From assembly GCF_019219065.1 (NCBI RefSeq), contig NZ_JAHUWK010000011.1:1-64000 (forward strand): 64,000 nt of DNA, written 5' to 3'. The notes beneath the pieces are model-generated. The model ran no database searches. It was not told the origin of the DNA and was given only the letters and a program-made list of their open reading frames with translations. This document shows positions 1-9,500 of the stretch, one piece after another; within the stretch, counting starts at the first letter, position 1, and the number at the start of each line of letters is the position of its first letter. Source of the stretch: Duganella sp. sic0402 (lineage in GTDB: Bacteria > Pseudomonadota > Gammaproteobacteria > Burkholderiales > Burkholderiaceae_D). A program made the position numbers and the translations under genes.

Positions 1-125
1 GACATCAGCCACTATCTGATGCACCGGTATAACTGGATACGGCCACATCAGTTCAATGAAGGATTGGCGCCGGCCGTCACCGAAGAAAAACTTAACGTAG
101 TGTCCGGGATGGGTTGACCACTACA
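1..125 (+). mobile_element. 3' end of an IS3-family insertion sequence (transposase OrfB C-terminus)
   Basis: Frame 1 is open from base 1 to the TGA at 115-117 and encodes the last 38 residues of a transposase. The stretch YNWIRPHQFNEGLAPAV followed by EEKLNVVSG is characteristic of the end of IS3-family OrfB (DDE integrase) proteins. The element probably ends a few bases after the stop, near 125, where the sequence reads CCACTACA, compatible with a TG...CA terminus. The rest of the element lies outside the window, so the opposite inverted repeat and any target duplication cannot be checked. It abuts the truncated SEC-C frame that follows. Confidence 0.75.
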
Positions 126-319
126 CTATTCCCACGGAAAGGACTAAGGAGAATGAACATGTTTTCGAAGATGCTGCACGCATGTCCTCCCCAGAGCGTG
201 TCGTGAAGCTTGAGCCTCCCAAACTATTAGCTCGACAGGTAGGGATTAAGAAGCCTGGCCGAAACGATCCCTGCCCCTGTGGCAGTGGAACCAAATACAA
301 GAGATGCCACGGGCAATAG
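126..319 (+). pseudogene. SEC-C motif protein fragment, 5' end probably cut by the IS
   Basis: A frame open from the IS end to the TAG at 317-319 finishes with RNDPCPCGSGTKYKRCHG, a textbook SEC-C zinc-binding motif (CxCxnCH pattern) as found at the C-terminus of SecA and YecA-type proteins. SEC-C normally sits at the end of a longer protein. The only in-frame ATG is at 182, which would give a 45-residue peptide without a convincing ribosome binding site. The frame continues upstream to the IS boundary, so I read this as the 3' remnant of a gene cut by the IS3 element. It could instead be a small free-standing SEC-C peptide. Confidence 0.55.
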
Positions 320-523
320 CTGAAAGCTTCTTCCAGTTTATAAAGCGCGAGCGCATCAAGCGCATGATTTATGCAACCAGAGAGGATGCTAGGGGGCTGC
401 TGTTTACCGTTTGGCTCACCGCTTCGATGAACGCAACCGCGTCGTTCGCATCGCTCTTGTTGATCTTTACGAATTGCTCGACTTCAACAGCTGCGCGTTT
501 GTCAGACTGCGTGGCAAAAATCG

Positions 524-949
524 CTATTCCAGCTCACCGGATAGATTAATTATGGGGCCTCGAATGCGCCCGTTAGGAATTCCTAAGGTTGTGAATTCCC
601 GATCTGGGTAACTCGACCTGAACCATTCTAACAGCTGCTCATCGCTGAAAGAATATCGTTGGTCATAGATGAACTCGTCCTTCCGTTCGATCCATAGCGG
701 GGACGATGCTTGAAGTGTGGGGTCGAAAAATATGAGAGCGCCCGGCGTTTCCTGCATTAGCCAAGCGTGAACTACCGAGCCATAACCAGGCGGAGTTACA
801 AATCCCAACACGTATTGCAGTTTCCGAGAGCGGCGAAGGCCCAAGACGGCAATTATGCAGTTCTCAAAACACTTTCCTGGCTGCGTCGCATTAGCATCTC
901 TCAGGCTCTGCATCAAATCTTCTGGTGCGCAGCGGATAACACCGGTCAT
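524..949 (-). CDS. Small papain/transglutaminase-like protein (hypothetical)
   Basis: This 141-residue protein has no name I recognise. It has a Cys-rich helix start (GKCFENCIIAV, Cys about residues 27 and 31), then VVHAWLM (His about residue 61) and FFDPTL (Asp about residue 76). The order Cys - HAW - DPT is that of transglutaminase-like and other papain-fold cysteine enzymes, and the spacing between His and Asp fits. There is no signal peptide or membrane segment. The ATG is preceded by AAGGGG at good spacing and overlaps the stop of the upstream minus-strand gene by four bases, so the two are probably co-translated. Lower GC and codon use match the island. The enzyme assignment is inference from motif order; the reading frame itself is well supported. 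Confidence 0.6.
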   Translation of the reverse strand: MTGVIRCAPEDLMQSLRDANATQPGKCFENCIIAVLGLRRSRKLQYVLGFVTPPGYGSVVHAWLMQETPGALIFFDPTLQASSPLWIERKDEFIYDQRYSFSDEQLLEWFRSSYPDREFTTLGIPNGRIRGPIINLSGELE

Positions 950-1197
950 ATAGTCCCCTTACTTCTCGGCTGGCCTTCGCTTGTGCCGTCGTCGTGCGCA
1001 ACGTCTACGCAACCCTCAACAAAGCGATCCAGGTGTGCCAGCACGAGTGCGGCAAGATACGTAGCGGCCAGCTGACGTTGTTCAGCTTGCCGCCTCTTCT
1101 CACGCTGATTCGTCAAGTATCCGCCAAACCAGACACCTACGAGGCCTGTGCAGGCTGATATTAGGGATTGCACCACGCCCCATGCTTCTTTGTCCAC
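946..1197 (-). CDS. Membrane-anchored small protein, probably shortened at its C-terminus
   Basis: This 83-residue protein starts with GTG behind a strong GGAGGGG site. Residues about 8-28 form a hydrophobic segment with glycines, followed by a basic run NQREKRRQAEQR, which predicts an N-terminal membrane anchor with a cytoplasmic tail. The later stretch (LAHLDRFVEGCVDV, then HDDGTSEGQP) recalls a group of phage or island hypothetical proteins that I remember as longer, so this copy may have been shortened by recombination near its end. Its TGA overlaps the ATG of the downstream papain-like gene in an ATGA arrangement. Function unknown; partnership with the downstream gene is inferred only from the overlap. 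Confidence 0.55.
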   Translation of the reverse strand: MDKEAWGVVQSLISACTGLVGVWFGGYLTNQREKRRQAEQRQLAATYLAALVLAHLDRFVEGCVDVAHDDGTSEGQPRSKGTI

Positions 1198-1257
1198 TTA
1201 CCCCTCCCGCACCCTATTCGTCAACGCTCATTCTCTGCGACAAGGTTGCCTACTTGC

Positions 1258-1755
1258 CTACTCAAACAGTCCATTTTGTTCTTTTGAGGCTGAATATCCA
1301 AGCTCAGCAAGCATCGAGTCCAATGATAATTTGCTGCGCAGTGATTTACCGCGGGTAAGCGTCCGCCCCTTTATACTTTTTACCGGGACATCTGTGAGCT
1401 TACTCACTTGCTCACGATCAAGCATCGAACCGGTAACCCAATAATAGTTTCGGGCAGCGAACGACCAAAACGATTGTTCGAAAACCGTTGGCTCAAATCG
1501 ATACACTTGACCCGATGGACATGCCACGATTGCCAAGATGCGGTCCTCGTCAATCTCGGCAACACAAACAAGGCTACTTTGACTGCTTTCTTCTTCGATG
1601 ATATCGATATTGTTAGCAAGCGGAAGCCCCGCCGCACGTAGTGCAACCATAAGCGCAGCCGGGTTGTCGACTAAAACTCGGGAATGCCAAGTGGCTTGGC
1701 CCTCATCAGCTGATGGTTTAGGACTCGTCCCTATACTCTCGTCATTAGATGACAT
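1258..1755 (-). CDS. Hypothetical protein, 165 aa
   Basis: An uninterrupted frame of 165 codons begins with ATG behind AGAGGAAA at good spacing. I do not recognise the family. The first 25 residues are polar and probably disordered. The core (about residues 30-125) has mixed hydrophobic and polar character, with VCVAEIDEDRILAIV and an aromatic-rich SFWSFAARNYYW segment. The end is basic (KGRTLTRGKSLRSK). There is no signal peptide or membrane helix. It lies divergent from the OLD nuclease/helicase operon and upstream of the small membrane and papain-like genes on the same strand, so it may belong to a small minus-strand operon in the island. Confidence 0.6.
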   Translation of the reverse strand: MSSNDESIGTSPKPSADEGQATWHSRVLVDNPAALMVALRAAGLPLANNIDIIEEESSQSSLVCVAEIDEDRILAIVACPSGQVYRFEPTVFEQSFWSFAARNYYWVTGSMLDREQVSKLTDVPVKSIKGRTLTRGKSLRSKLSLDSMLAELGYSASKEQNGLFE

Positions 1756-2067
1756 CTACTTTCCTCTCAATTAACGATACTGTGTAGGCTTGTAAGCCTG
1801 CCAAATAGATTCGCGTTCAGTCGTTCCCGTAAGTCCCGATGGAAGATTAGATGCACGCACGTCTCCACACCGCCCTCTTCTTCATAGTCATTCCCGATAG
1901 GACGATATCGACGCACTGACGACGGTATCCACTCTCGCAGTCCCACTAAATTTACATGAATGATGGAAATTTTACTATCAAAAGTGATAACATATTCCAA
2001 TAAACTCTGGGCGTCTCGACGCAACTGCTACGCGGACGCACACTAACTTAATTGAAAGGTGCCGCTA
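1756..2067. other. Divergent intergenic region, island
   Basis: About 310 bases separate the 165-aa minus-strand gene from the nuclease/helicase operon. Apart from the doubtful 85-codon minus-strand frame, I see no convincing gene. The segment around 1970-2000 is AT-rich and may hold the promoters of both directions. No clear inverted repeat or operator was found. Confidence 0.4.
1767..2024 (-). CDS. Doubtful 85-codon frame upstream of the 165-aa gene
   Basis: The frame opens with TTG immediately after a stop codon and without a visible ribosome binding site. It ends with TGA 11 bases before the ATG of the next minus-strand gene, a spacing typical of an operon. The product has no recognisable motif. 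It could be a genuine small gene, the remnant of a longer one, or chance. The end-to-start spacing is the only positive argument. Confidence 0.25.
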   Translation of the reverse strand: MRRDAQSLLEYVITFDSKISIIHVNLVGLREWIPSSVRRYRPIGNDYEEEGGVETCVHLIFHRDLRERLNANLFGRLTSLHSIVN

Positions 2068-4377
2068 GTGGCTGACCAAGTTCCTCCAAACCCTATCCCT
2101 GGCGGTGTTACCCTTCGATTCTTGGAGCTATGCCAATTCCGACGTCTCGGCAAGGTCCAGCTGGAGGTTGATAAAAAAACGACCATTTTGGTCGGCGCCA
2201 ACAATAGTGGTAAAACCTCCATACTCGCGGCACTACGCCACTTTCTCGCTGACGGTTCACCTTTTGGTGCATTTGACATCAGCTTATCCAAATGGCCTAC
2301 CCTACGTGCTCTCGGAAAGAAGTGGGAGTTGCTGACAGAAGACCCTCTGACGGTTACCGGAAGCGATGAAAATTGGAAGCAACAGCTTCACGAGCTCCTG
2401 TCGACAATGCCGACGCTAGATCTTTGGTTTAACGCGGAATCCGGAATGTACCATTACGTCGCGCCGTTCTTGTCCAAATTCACCTGGGATGGCGGCGCCG
2501 TCGGAATCCGGCTACGTCTGGAGCCAGCATCGACCATTGAAGACCTCAAGCAGCTTGCCTGGAAATATCGAACCGCACGAGAGCCCATCAAGGGGATGGA
2601 AGCAGACTCGCTCGCTTGGCCGATTGATCTCTTGGACTTTTGGCTACGCGAGCCGGCCAAACTTGGGCAAGTCCGTGCTTATAAACTTAATACTGAAAAC
2701 AACCCAGTTACGGCATTTAGCACGTACTCGACCCAGGCTCTGGCTGAGAATGCAGTTCCGATTGAAAAAAAATATCTCACTAACATTATCCGCGTCGATT
2801 TTGTTGCTGCCCAACGCGGGTTGGGTAGCGAGGAGGCTGAATCAAGATCAGCCAGCGGCCCTCATCGAGTTGGTCTGTTTTCCAACCAATTGCTCAAATT
2901 CGCACGTCAGCACTTGAATGTCGCCAGTACGGGCCATGGCCATCGAGCCGATCTTATAAAAGCTGTAGCAGAAGCGCAAAGAGACCTAGACAAGAAGATC
3001 CACGAAGCTCTCGCAGATTCCGTTGAACAGGTTAAAGAGCTTGGTTATCCCGGCCTCCATGACCCACAGGAAATTCGATTCCGAACACGGATACAAACAG
3101 CTGACTTGCTTGATCATGGAACCGCAGTTCAGTACAGCATGCAGAAGGAATCCCTCGAAGAACTCCTGCCTGAGCATTCCATAGGCCTTGGATATCAAAA
3201 CCTCCAATCACTGAGTTACCAGTTAGTCTCATTTAGAGCAGCTCGACTCAATCCAGAAAAAGGATCACCAGCTCCTGTTCATCTGGTTATGATTGAAGAG
3301 CCTGAGGCTCATCTACATGTTCAGGTGCAGCGTATTTTCCCGGATAAAGCGCACAAACTCATTAGCCCTACCGAGGCTGATGCTTCAGCTCTCCAAAGCC
3401 AGCTTCTCATTAGCACCCACTCCAGCCATCTCGCGCACGCAGAGGACTTTGACCGTCTGCGTTATGTCAGGCGTGTCGCGAAAAATGCACAGAGCGCAAT
3501 GCCCAGTACTGAGATTGTCAATCTTGGGCAGGTTTTTGGAGATGACAAACAAACGCGCCAGTTTGCTGAGCGATACTTCCGCGTCCAGCATACTGACTTA
3601 CTCTTCGCCAATGCAGCCATCTTCGTTGAAGGCGTCGCTGAGCGCATGCTCGTCCCGCTATTTATAGAGCGCGATTTCAAGGAGCTCAATAGCCGGTATG
3701 TGTCTTTTCTCGATATAGGTGGGAGCCATGCGCACCGACTCAGGCCACTTGTGGAGAAACTACGCATCCCGACTGTGATCATCACCGATATTGATCCTTG
3801 CGAGGAACAAGAAGGCAAACCTAAGAAGAACGGTGATCCAACTAAAAAGCTAGTTGCAGTCGCTAACACTGGCCAACTCAATCTTCAATGCGGGAATCCG
3901 ACACTACGCGGCTGGCATCCGAAGTTACAGAAACTTGACGACTTTAAAAATCCCACAGATGCCGAGTTAGTTTGGAGCGAAACTGCAGAATGCTCGGTGC
4001 GTTTCGCTTGGCAGTTACCGGTTACTGAAGCTGGAGAGAAATGGCCTAGCTCTTTTGAAGACTCACTTGTCCTGACAAACGTAGCCTGGTTCAAGGGACT
4101 CATGGACGAAAAGGTCGATGCGCAAGGCATCGAAATAGACCCGCCGACGGGTGCGCTTGGTTCTGTTGCAAGGGCTGTGGCTGACGCAAATGGTATCGCT
4201 GAAGTAGTCACCGCCCTACACGCGGTAATGCATAGCTCTCTCAACAAAGGCGAGTTTGCCGCAAGCATGTTCGAAAAGCTCTCAGCCAACGAACTCGTAG
4301 CCTGTCCGAAATACATTTCAGATGCCTTGACTTGGCTACAGAAAGAACTGGATCCCGGCAAAGAGGGGACAGCATGA
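2068..4377 (+). CDS. OLD-family ATP-dependent endonuclease, GajA-like
   Basis: This is an OLD-family overcoming-lysogenization-defect nuclease: an ABC-type ATPase fused to a TOPRIM nuclease. From GTG 2068 the protein has 769 residues. A GAAAGG site eight bases upstream favours 2068 over the in-frame GTG at 2059. Walker A is GANNSGKTS (residues 43-51), Walker B is VMIEEPEAHLH (about 405-415), and the H-loop is ISTHSSHLAH. The TOPRIM part has the acidic FVEGVAERM (Glu about 520) and IITDIDP (about 573). The gene overlaps the following UvrD-like helicase by four bases. Class 2 OLD proteins are known to neighbour such helicases, and the pair is the Gabija defence architecture, in which GajA cuts DNA and is controlled by nucleotides. 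It is longer than the classical Gabija nuclease (about 580 residues), with extra sequence in the ATPase insert and C-terminus. The family is certain; membership of Gabija proper is inference. Confidence 0.85.
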   Translation: MADQVPPNPIPGGVTLRFLELCQFRRLGKVQLEVDKKTTILVGANNSGKTSILAALRHFLADGSPFGAFDISLSKWPTLRALGKKWELLTEDPLTVTGSDENWKQQLHELLSTMPTLDLWFNAESGMYHYVAPFLSKFTWDGGAVGIRLRLEPASTIEDLKQLAWKYRTAREPIKGMEADSLAWPIDLLDFWLREPAKLGQVRAYKLNTENNPVTAFSTYSTQALAENAVPIEKKYLTNIIRVDFVAAQRGLGSEEAESRSASGPHRVGLFSNQLLKFARQHLNVASTGHGHRADLIKAVAEAQRDLDKKIHEALADSVEQVKELGYPGLHDPQEIRFRTRIQTADLLDHGTAVQYSMQKESLEELLPEHSIGLGYQNLQSLSYQLVSFRAARLNPEKGSPAPVHLVMIEEPEAHLHVQVQRIFPDKAHKLISPTEADASALQSQLLISTHSSHLAHAEDFDRLRYVRRVAKNAQSAMPSTEIVNLGQVFGDDKQTRQFAERYFRVQHTDLLFANAAIFVEGVAERMLVPLFIERDFKELNSRYVSFLDIGGSHAHRLRPLVEKLRIPTVIITDIDPCEEQEGKPKKNGDPTKKLVAVANTGQLNLQCGNPTLRGWHPKLQKLDDFKNPTDAELVWSETAECSVRFAWQLPVTEAGEKWPSSFEDSLVLTNVAWFKGLMDEKVDAQGIEIDPPTGALGSVARAVADANGIAEVVTALHAVMHSSLNKGEFAASMFEKLSANELVACPKYISDALTWLQKELDPGKEGTA

Positions 4378-6323
4378 GCACCGTCCCAGTTCACTCGGGT
4401 AACGAGCGCGACGCTGGCGTTGTCGAAGAGATTTGCGGTTACCTCACAGAATCTCCACCGCGCAGCTACTTTCTTTTCGCTGGTGCTGGCTCTGGTAAAA
4501 CGCGTACGTTAGTTGAGGTACTTCGTCGCATGACAGGCGTTGTTCAGCACGAGAAAGGCGGAGAGCTGGCCCGACGTATGCGGATATATGGACGTTCGAT
4601 ACGTGTGGTGACATACACAAAAAACGCTGTCGCGGTTATCAATGGACGCCTTGGAGACAATCATCTGGTCTGCGTGTCTACTATACATGCGTTCTGTTGG
4701 GAGCTTATCAGTGGATTCAACGATGACATCCGAGATGCCCTAATCTCCGTCAAGCAAGCTCAGCTTGAAAAAGAAACTGCCGAAGCATTAGCCAAGCCCA
4801 GGGGAATCACTCCCGCGAAACAAAGGGACCTGGATGAAATAAGAGATGACATCGCAGCGTTCGCGCAGACGGAGGTGTTCCTTTATCATCCTGATCGCGA
4901 TACATATGGCGCCGGCGCACTTGCCCATAAACACGTGTTGGATGCCACTGCCTGGCTTCTGACTCACAGGGCTACGTTACGGGCCATATTAAAAGATCTT
5001 TACCCGATCATTCTTATCGACGAATCGCAAGACACAATGAAGGGAATGCTAGATGCACTAATGGGTTTGGCTGAACCGCGAGGAAGTGGCCTCACACTTG
5101 GATTGCTTGGCGATCATCGACAACGGATCTACACAGACGGACACGCAGATCTTCCAAGTCGTGTGCCTGGGAACTGGGCGACGCCCGAACTGCAAATGAA
5201 CCACCGCAGTCAACTTCGGATCGTCAAGCTTATTAACCGGATATGGGAAGCGAAGCTTGAAGGTCGAACCCAGCCTGCGAATGGCGTCGAACAACATGCA
5301 AGAACAGAAAAGACTGGCGGAGTTGTTCGGATATTCGTCGGTGATACAAATCGCACAGTCGAGAAAAAAGTCACCGGCGAACAATGGTGCGCGGATCAGA
5401 TGAGACAAGCAACGGGGGCGGTCGAATGGGAGACTGACATGTATCAATTACTCGCCCTTGAGCATAAGCTTGTAGCCACAAGGGGGGAATTCCTCGACGC
5501 ATACAGTGCCATGGCCCTTATCGATCCCAATTCGGCAGCGCCCAGTGGGAGCGGTGAAAACAAAGGACCTAGTGCAGTACAGATGCTATTGAATGAGCTC
5601 GCCCAGTTGGAGGCCTGCATTAATGCAGAAGGCGTCTTGGACCAATTTTGTGCCACTGAAGTGTTTCGCCGTTTTGGTCGCCTCGATAGCTTGTCTGAAA
5701 GCGAGGGCAACCGAGAAAATCGCGCCGCCGAAATGCTAACTGCTATCAATGCGTTCGCTGCTGCCAGTATTGATCCGGAGGCGACTGTGGAACAGGTTCT
5801 AACTCCTGCGTTGAGCGCAAACTTGTTCGACGCACATCCTCGCCTTTCAGAAGCATTCTCAGATAAATCTGCACCACCGCCACCGCCAGGCCGGGGTGAA
5901 GAGGAGTCCAAAACGGACCGCATGCGGCGCGGCTGGTGTGCACTGTTCGCGGCCCCTTGGAGTCAGCTCCAGAAGTATCGTACCTATCTGGCAGGAGATT
6001 CTTCCATGGCCACTCACCAAGTGGTCAAAGGCTCGGAGTTTTCTCACGTCATGGTGGTGATGGACGATAAGCTAGCCGGCGGCCATCAGATCTCCTACGA
6101 TAAGATCTTTGGCGGTGCCGAGCTTAGCAAGTCAGATCGCGACAATATGGACAAAGGAAAAGAAACAAGCATCGACCGGACTTTAAGGCTTTTGTATGTT
6201 ACTTGCAGCAGGGCTCAGGAGTCGCTTGCCTTGGTGCTCTGGTCTTCGGATCCAGCAGCAGCCTTGGAAAGGATCAAGAACAGTGAGTGGTTTTCGGAAG
6301 GTGAGTTCGTGGCAATTGAGTAA
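4374..6323 (+). CDS. UvrD/Rep-like superfamily 1 helicase, GajB-like
   Basis: The start at 4374 lies behind AGAGGGG and overlaps the nuclease stop as ATGA, giving 649 residues; an in-frame ATG at 4332 lies inside the upstream gene. The SF1A helicase motifs appear in order: AGAGSGKTRTL (Walker A, about 37-47), VVTYTKNA (Ia), STIHAFCWEL, ILIDESQD (motif II, about 213-220), LGLLGDHRQRIY (III), MNHRSQLRIVKLINRIW (IV), VVKGSEFSHVMVV (V, about 549) and LLYVTCSRAQESL (VI). In Gabija the helicase partner senses or processes DNA ends and activates the nuclease; here that role is inferred from gene order. It exceeds the roughly 500 residues of classical GajB, mainly through an insert between motifs IV and V that contains a proline-rich stretch (PPPPPGRGEEE). 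No nuclease domain is visible. Confidence 0.85.
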   Translation: MSTVPVHSGNERDAGVVEEICGYLTESPPRSYFLFAGAGSGKTRTLVEVLRRMTGVVQHEKGGELARRMRIYGRSIRVVTYTKNAVAVINGRLGDNHLVCVSTIHAFCWELISGFNDDIRDALISVKQAQLEKETAEALAKPRGITPAKQRDLDEIRDDIAAFAQTEVFLYHPDRDTYGAGALAHKHVLDATAWLLTHRATLRAILKDLYPIILIDESQDTMKGMLDALMGLAEPRGSGLTLGLLGDHRQRIYTDGHADLPSRVPGNWATPELQMNHRSQLRIVKLINRIWEAKLEGRTQPANGVEQHARTEKTGGVVRIFVGDTNRTVEKKVTGEQWCADQMRQATGAVEWETDMYQLLALEHKLVATRGEFLDAYSAMALIDPNSAAPSGSGENKGPSAVQMLLNELAQLEACINAEGVLDQFCATEVFRRFGRLDSLSESEGNRENRAAEMLTAINAFAAASIDPEATVEQVLTPALSANLFDAHPRLSEAFSDKSAPPPPPGRGEEESKTDRMRRGWCALFAAPWSQLQKYRTYLAGDSSMATHQVVKGSEFSHVMVVMDDKLAGGHQISYDKIFGGAELSKSDRDNMDKGKETSIDRTLRLLYVTCSRAQESLALVLWSSDPAAALERIKNSEWFSEGEFVAIE

Positions 6324-6596
6324 GTGCCTCAACTGCTTGTTCACGGAATTGCCCTGCTCTGACTGGCCTTCTCTCCAATGAGTGGGGGGACGCTGCCAAG
6401 CGTAGTTACATGGGGCATAGACTCAAACTATGGTGAAAAGATCGTTTATTTTTAATCTGGGTAACCGGGGATTACCGTGTGGAGCTCTAACGTTTTGCGT
6501 GACCATATTACCTGCATGCTTTTGCGATAAGTAGTACTCAATGCTGGCTCTGATGCGCAGACAAAAAAATTGCTGTAGTCATAGGGAGAAGACAAG
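6324..6596. other. Intergenic region upstream of the STAND gene
   Basis: About 270 bases with no convincing gene. The segment 6430-6470 is AT-rich and may carry the promoter of the following gene. The ribosome binding site AGGGAG at 6583-6588 sits eight bases before the ATG at 6597. A stop codon at 6582-6584 closes the frame upstream, which fixes the start of the STAND protein. Confidence 0.4.
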
Positions 6597-9500
6597 ATGG
6601 TAACAGGTAGCGTGAGTTCGGGGAAAACGACGCTTCTAAGTAAACTCCGGACGGAGCTTGAGAACGTCGACGATGGAGATGTGGAGTATCTTGCGGCGAA
6701 CTTGCTAAGCAAGCTTCTTGATGATATCGGCGTCTACGTCGCCAAGACAGGATCTCAGTTTGGTGGTGATGCTGGCACCACAGGGTTGAGACGTCGCGAA
6801 ATCCGAGTGGAGTCTAAGCGCTACAAGCAGAGCACTCGACTGTCTCCACGAATGCTTGCTGGTGAAATCGTTGAGGCAAGCCATGCGAACCCTCATCTAG
6901 AAGTTTGGATTCTGGTTGCTACCAAGGCTGTCAGCGAGACCGAACGCAGACTTGCTCGCGATGAAGCGGATAGACGCGGATTCCCGATGATCGTCATCGA
7001 CTGGACGGCACCTGCCACTGGTGCTGGCATCAACGCCTTGGCAGCTCTGTGTGCGCAGTGGCCAGACGTCGTTGAGACCCACGTTAATAAGGCGGCTGCT
7101 GATGCCGCCAGAGGACTGGCGGCTCACGTTGGTTCAGCTGTCGACGACCTGCGCACCAACCTCGAGATGTGGAACATCGGTTTCGAGAATCTACGCAAGA
7201 AAACTGTGGCGTACCTGCAGTGTGTGTGGGCAAATAGCGCTCAGGCAAAGGCCACCCTGAACCAAGATGCTGCCGGAGGTAAAGCAGGCGTCCACCTCCT
7301 CAAGCGCAAGGACATCCTGCTAGAGCTTTCGAACTGGTGGCTAGCCCCCTCGGACATTAGGTCGCCGGTAGCCGTGACTGGGCTGGAGGGGATGGGCAAG
7401 ACTTGGGTTGCGCTCGACTGGGTCAATCAGAACCTAGTCACGCTGCCAATTGTGCTGCCTTTCCCAGCCAGCGCGTTTGTCAGCAACCAGGACTTCTCCG
7501 ACACAGGTGTTCGGGATCTGATTGCTTGCAGTCTTCGGCGCATTACCAACTCGCACCAGAGTCTTGAATACTGGCGGTTGAGGGTCGATAGGATGCTGGA
7601 GCGCCCGGTGACGGACGGTGCCTCATTCCTGCTCTTGGTTGACGGACTCAATCAGCAACCCTTTACTCCTTGGCTGGCGCTCGCGCAAACTCTTCAAGGG
7701 GACTCGCTTGCTGGCAAGGTGAGGCTGCTGTGCACCTCAAGAAGACACTACTTCGAAGAGAACATGCGCCAGTTCAGGGAGCTTGTCGCACGTCCTGCAC
7801 AGGTGCGTGTTGGCGGATATTCACCAAGCGAGCTCGAGGAGCTGCTTCGCTTGCACGGCGTCAGCAGTTCTGATCTACCGCCTGGTCTGCTAAGCTTGGC
7901 CTCCACGCCCAGGCTTTTTCCATTGGTCATGCGCCTCAAAGACAAAGACGCAATGCGCTCAGATGCGTCCGTCCTACGGCTGCTGTTCGAGTACGGAAAG
8001 GATGTTCATCAAATCCGGCAGCAAGGGGCTCTTACTGACGGAGATTGGGTTCAATGGCTCGCCGGCAGGGCGAACGAGTACAGAGAACTCCTGCTGATGA
8101 CGAAGGCGAGTCAGTTCACCACCAGCATCGCGGACGTCGCGAAGAGCCTGAACATTGCTAGTGTGTCCCGAGAAGATGTCGCTAGGCGGCTTAGCGACGT
8201 CGTTGACGGCCGGCTTTTCGAAAGAGAATCATCTATCACTGGGAATCAAAAGCTCGTTCTGAAGGAGGAACCTACGGTTCTAGGGCTGGGGATCGCGTTG
8301 TTGGACAGTATCTCAGGGGCTGCAGACACCTTTGAAGGTGTGCAGACCAAGGTTCTTGAGTGGCTAGAGCCTGTTGCGGCCATCGACCTAGCGGCGGATG
8401 TCTTGAAAGCGGCGCTCGCAATCCTATCAGCGACCGCGACGCCTGATGCAAGTTCTATCACAGATGTGCTGCTTGTGCTTTGGATGAACGGGCAGAACCC
8501 AATGGTCGATTTCGAGAAAGACGCATTCGCGTTCGGAGAGGCCTTCCCACGCTCAATGTTAACGGTAATCGAGCGGTCGGCGCTAAGCTCCCAGTCATCC
8601 GCATTCCACTACGCCACCCAGAGTCTGCGCCGACTTCCACGCTCAAGGACGAACGACTGGGAGATTATCCGTAGCCGCATGCTGGTCTGGGCTAGCTGGG
8701 TCACTCTGCCGAACAAAGATAAGCTGGGCGACCCGAACCACTATGCCCAGCGACACCACGGCCACCTGCTTGAGCGAATCAGCATCGCTGAGCCCTCGAT
8801 GTGTGTTGTTCACGGCGAGGCGCTGAAGCTCGACTACTCGCATCCTGGGGATCCTGCCGTAGCTATCGCTGGAATCTTAGAGGGCCATGATTTAAGTGCC
8901 TTCATGCCGGTAATTCGCCGGGCGGCGGTACGCGAGGCTGTCAGGGTTGACTACAACGATCGAAGCTGGGAAGGTATACGGTGGGTTCTGCTGGCCGCCT
9001 GCCAGAACGCATCAAACGCACGTGATGAGGTCGCTCAGATGGCTGAGACACTGCTTATCAGTACGCCTGAGCAGGGTGTGCACCCGCGGCTACGCAATCG
9101 AGCAGCAGCCTACTTATTGCGATTGACCGGGGTGCAGAAGTACGAGGAACGAGCTGCAGAGGTGAACGAGACGTTCGGCCAAGTGTGGAACTATCAGAGG
9201 GACTACTTGGACAAGCCCGGCCGGTCGTTTTTTCATCTAGAGTTAAGACACGTCGGCGCTGTGCTCGATGACACAGAGTTTAATACCTGGCAGAAGCTGG
9301 ACCGACTATCGCGCTTTTTGGCTCTACCGGACTTTAAGCTCCCAGATGAACTCCTTCAGGCCGTCATCAAAGGGCTGCATCTCCAGACGTTCGCTAGGAT
9401 CAATGCGTCCGGACAAAAAACGGTCGAAGCGTACAACTTGGAGCGGCTGGTGAGTCTCGGGGCACGCTTTGCGCCAGCCCAACTAGCGGACATGGCGCAT

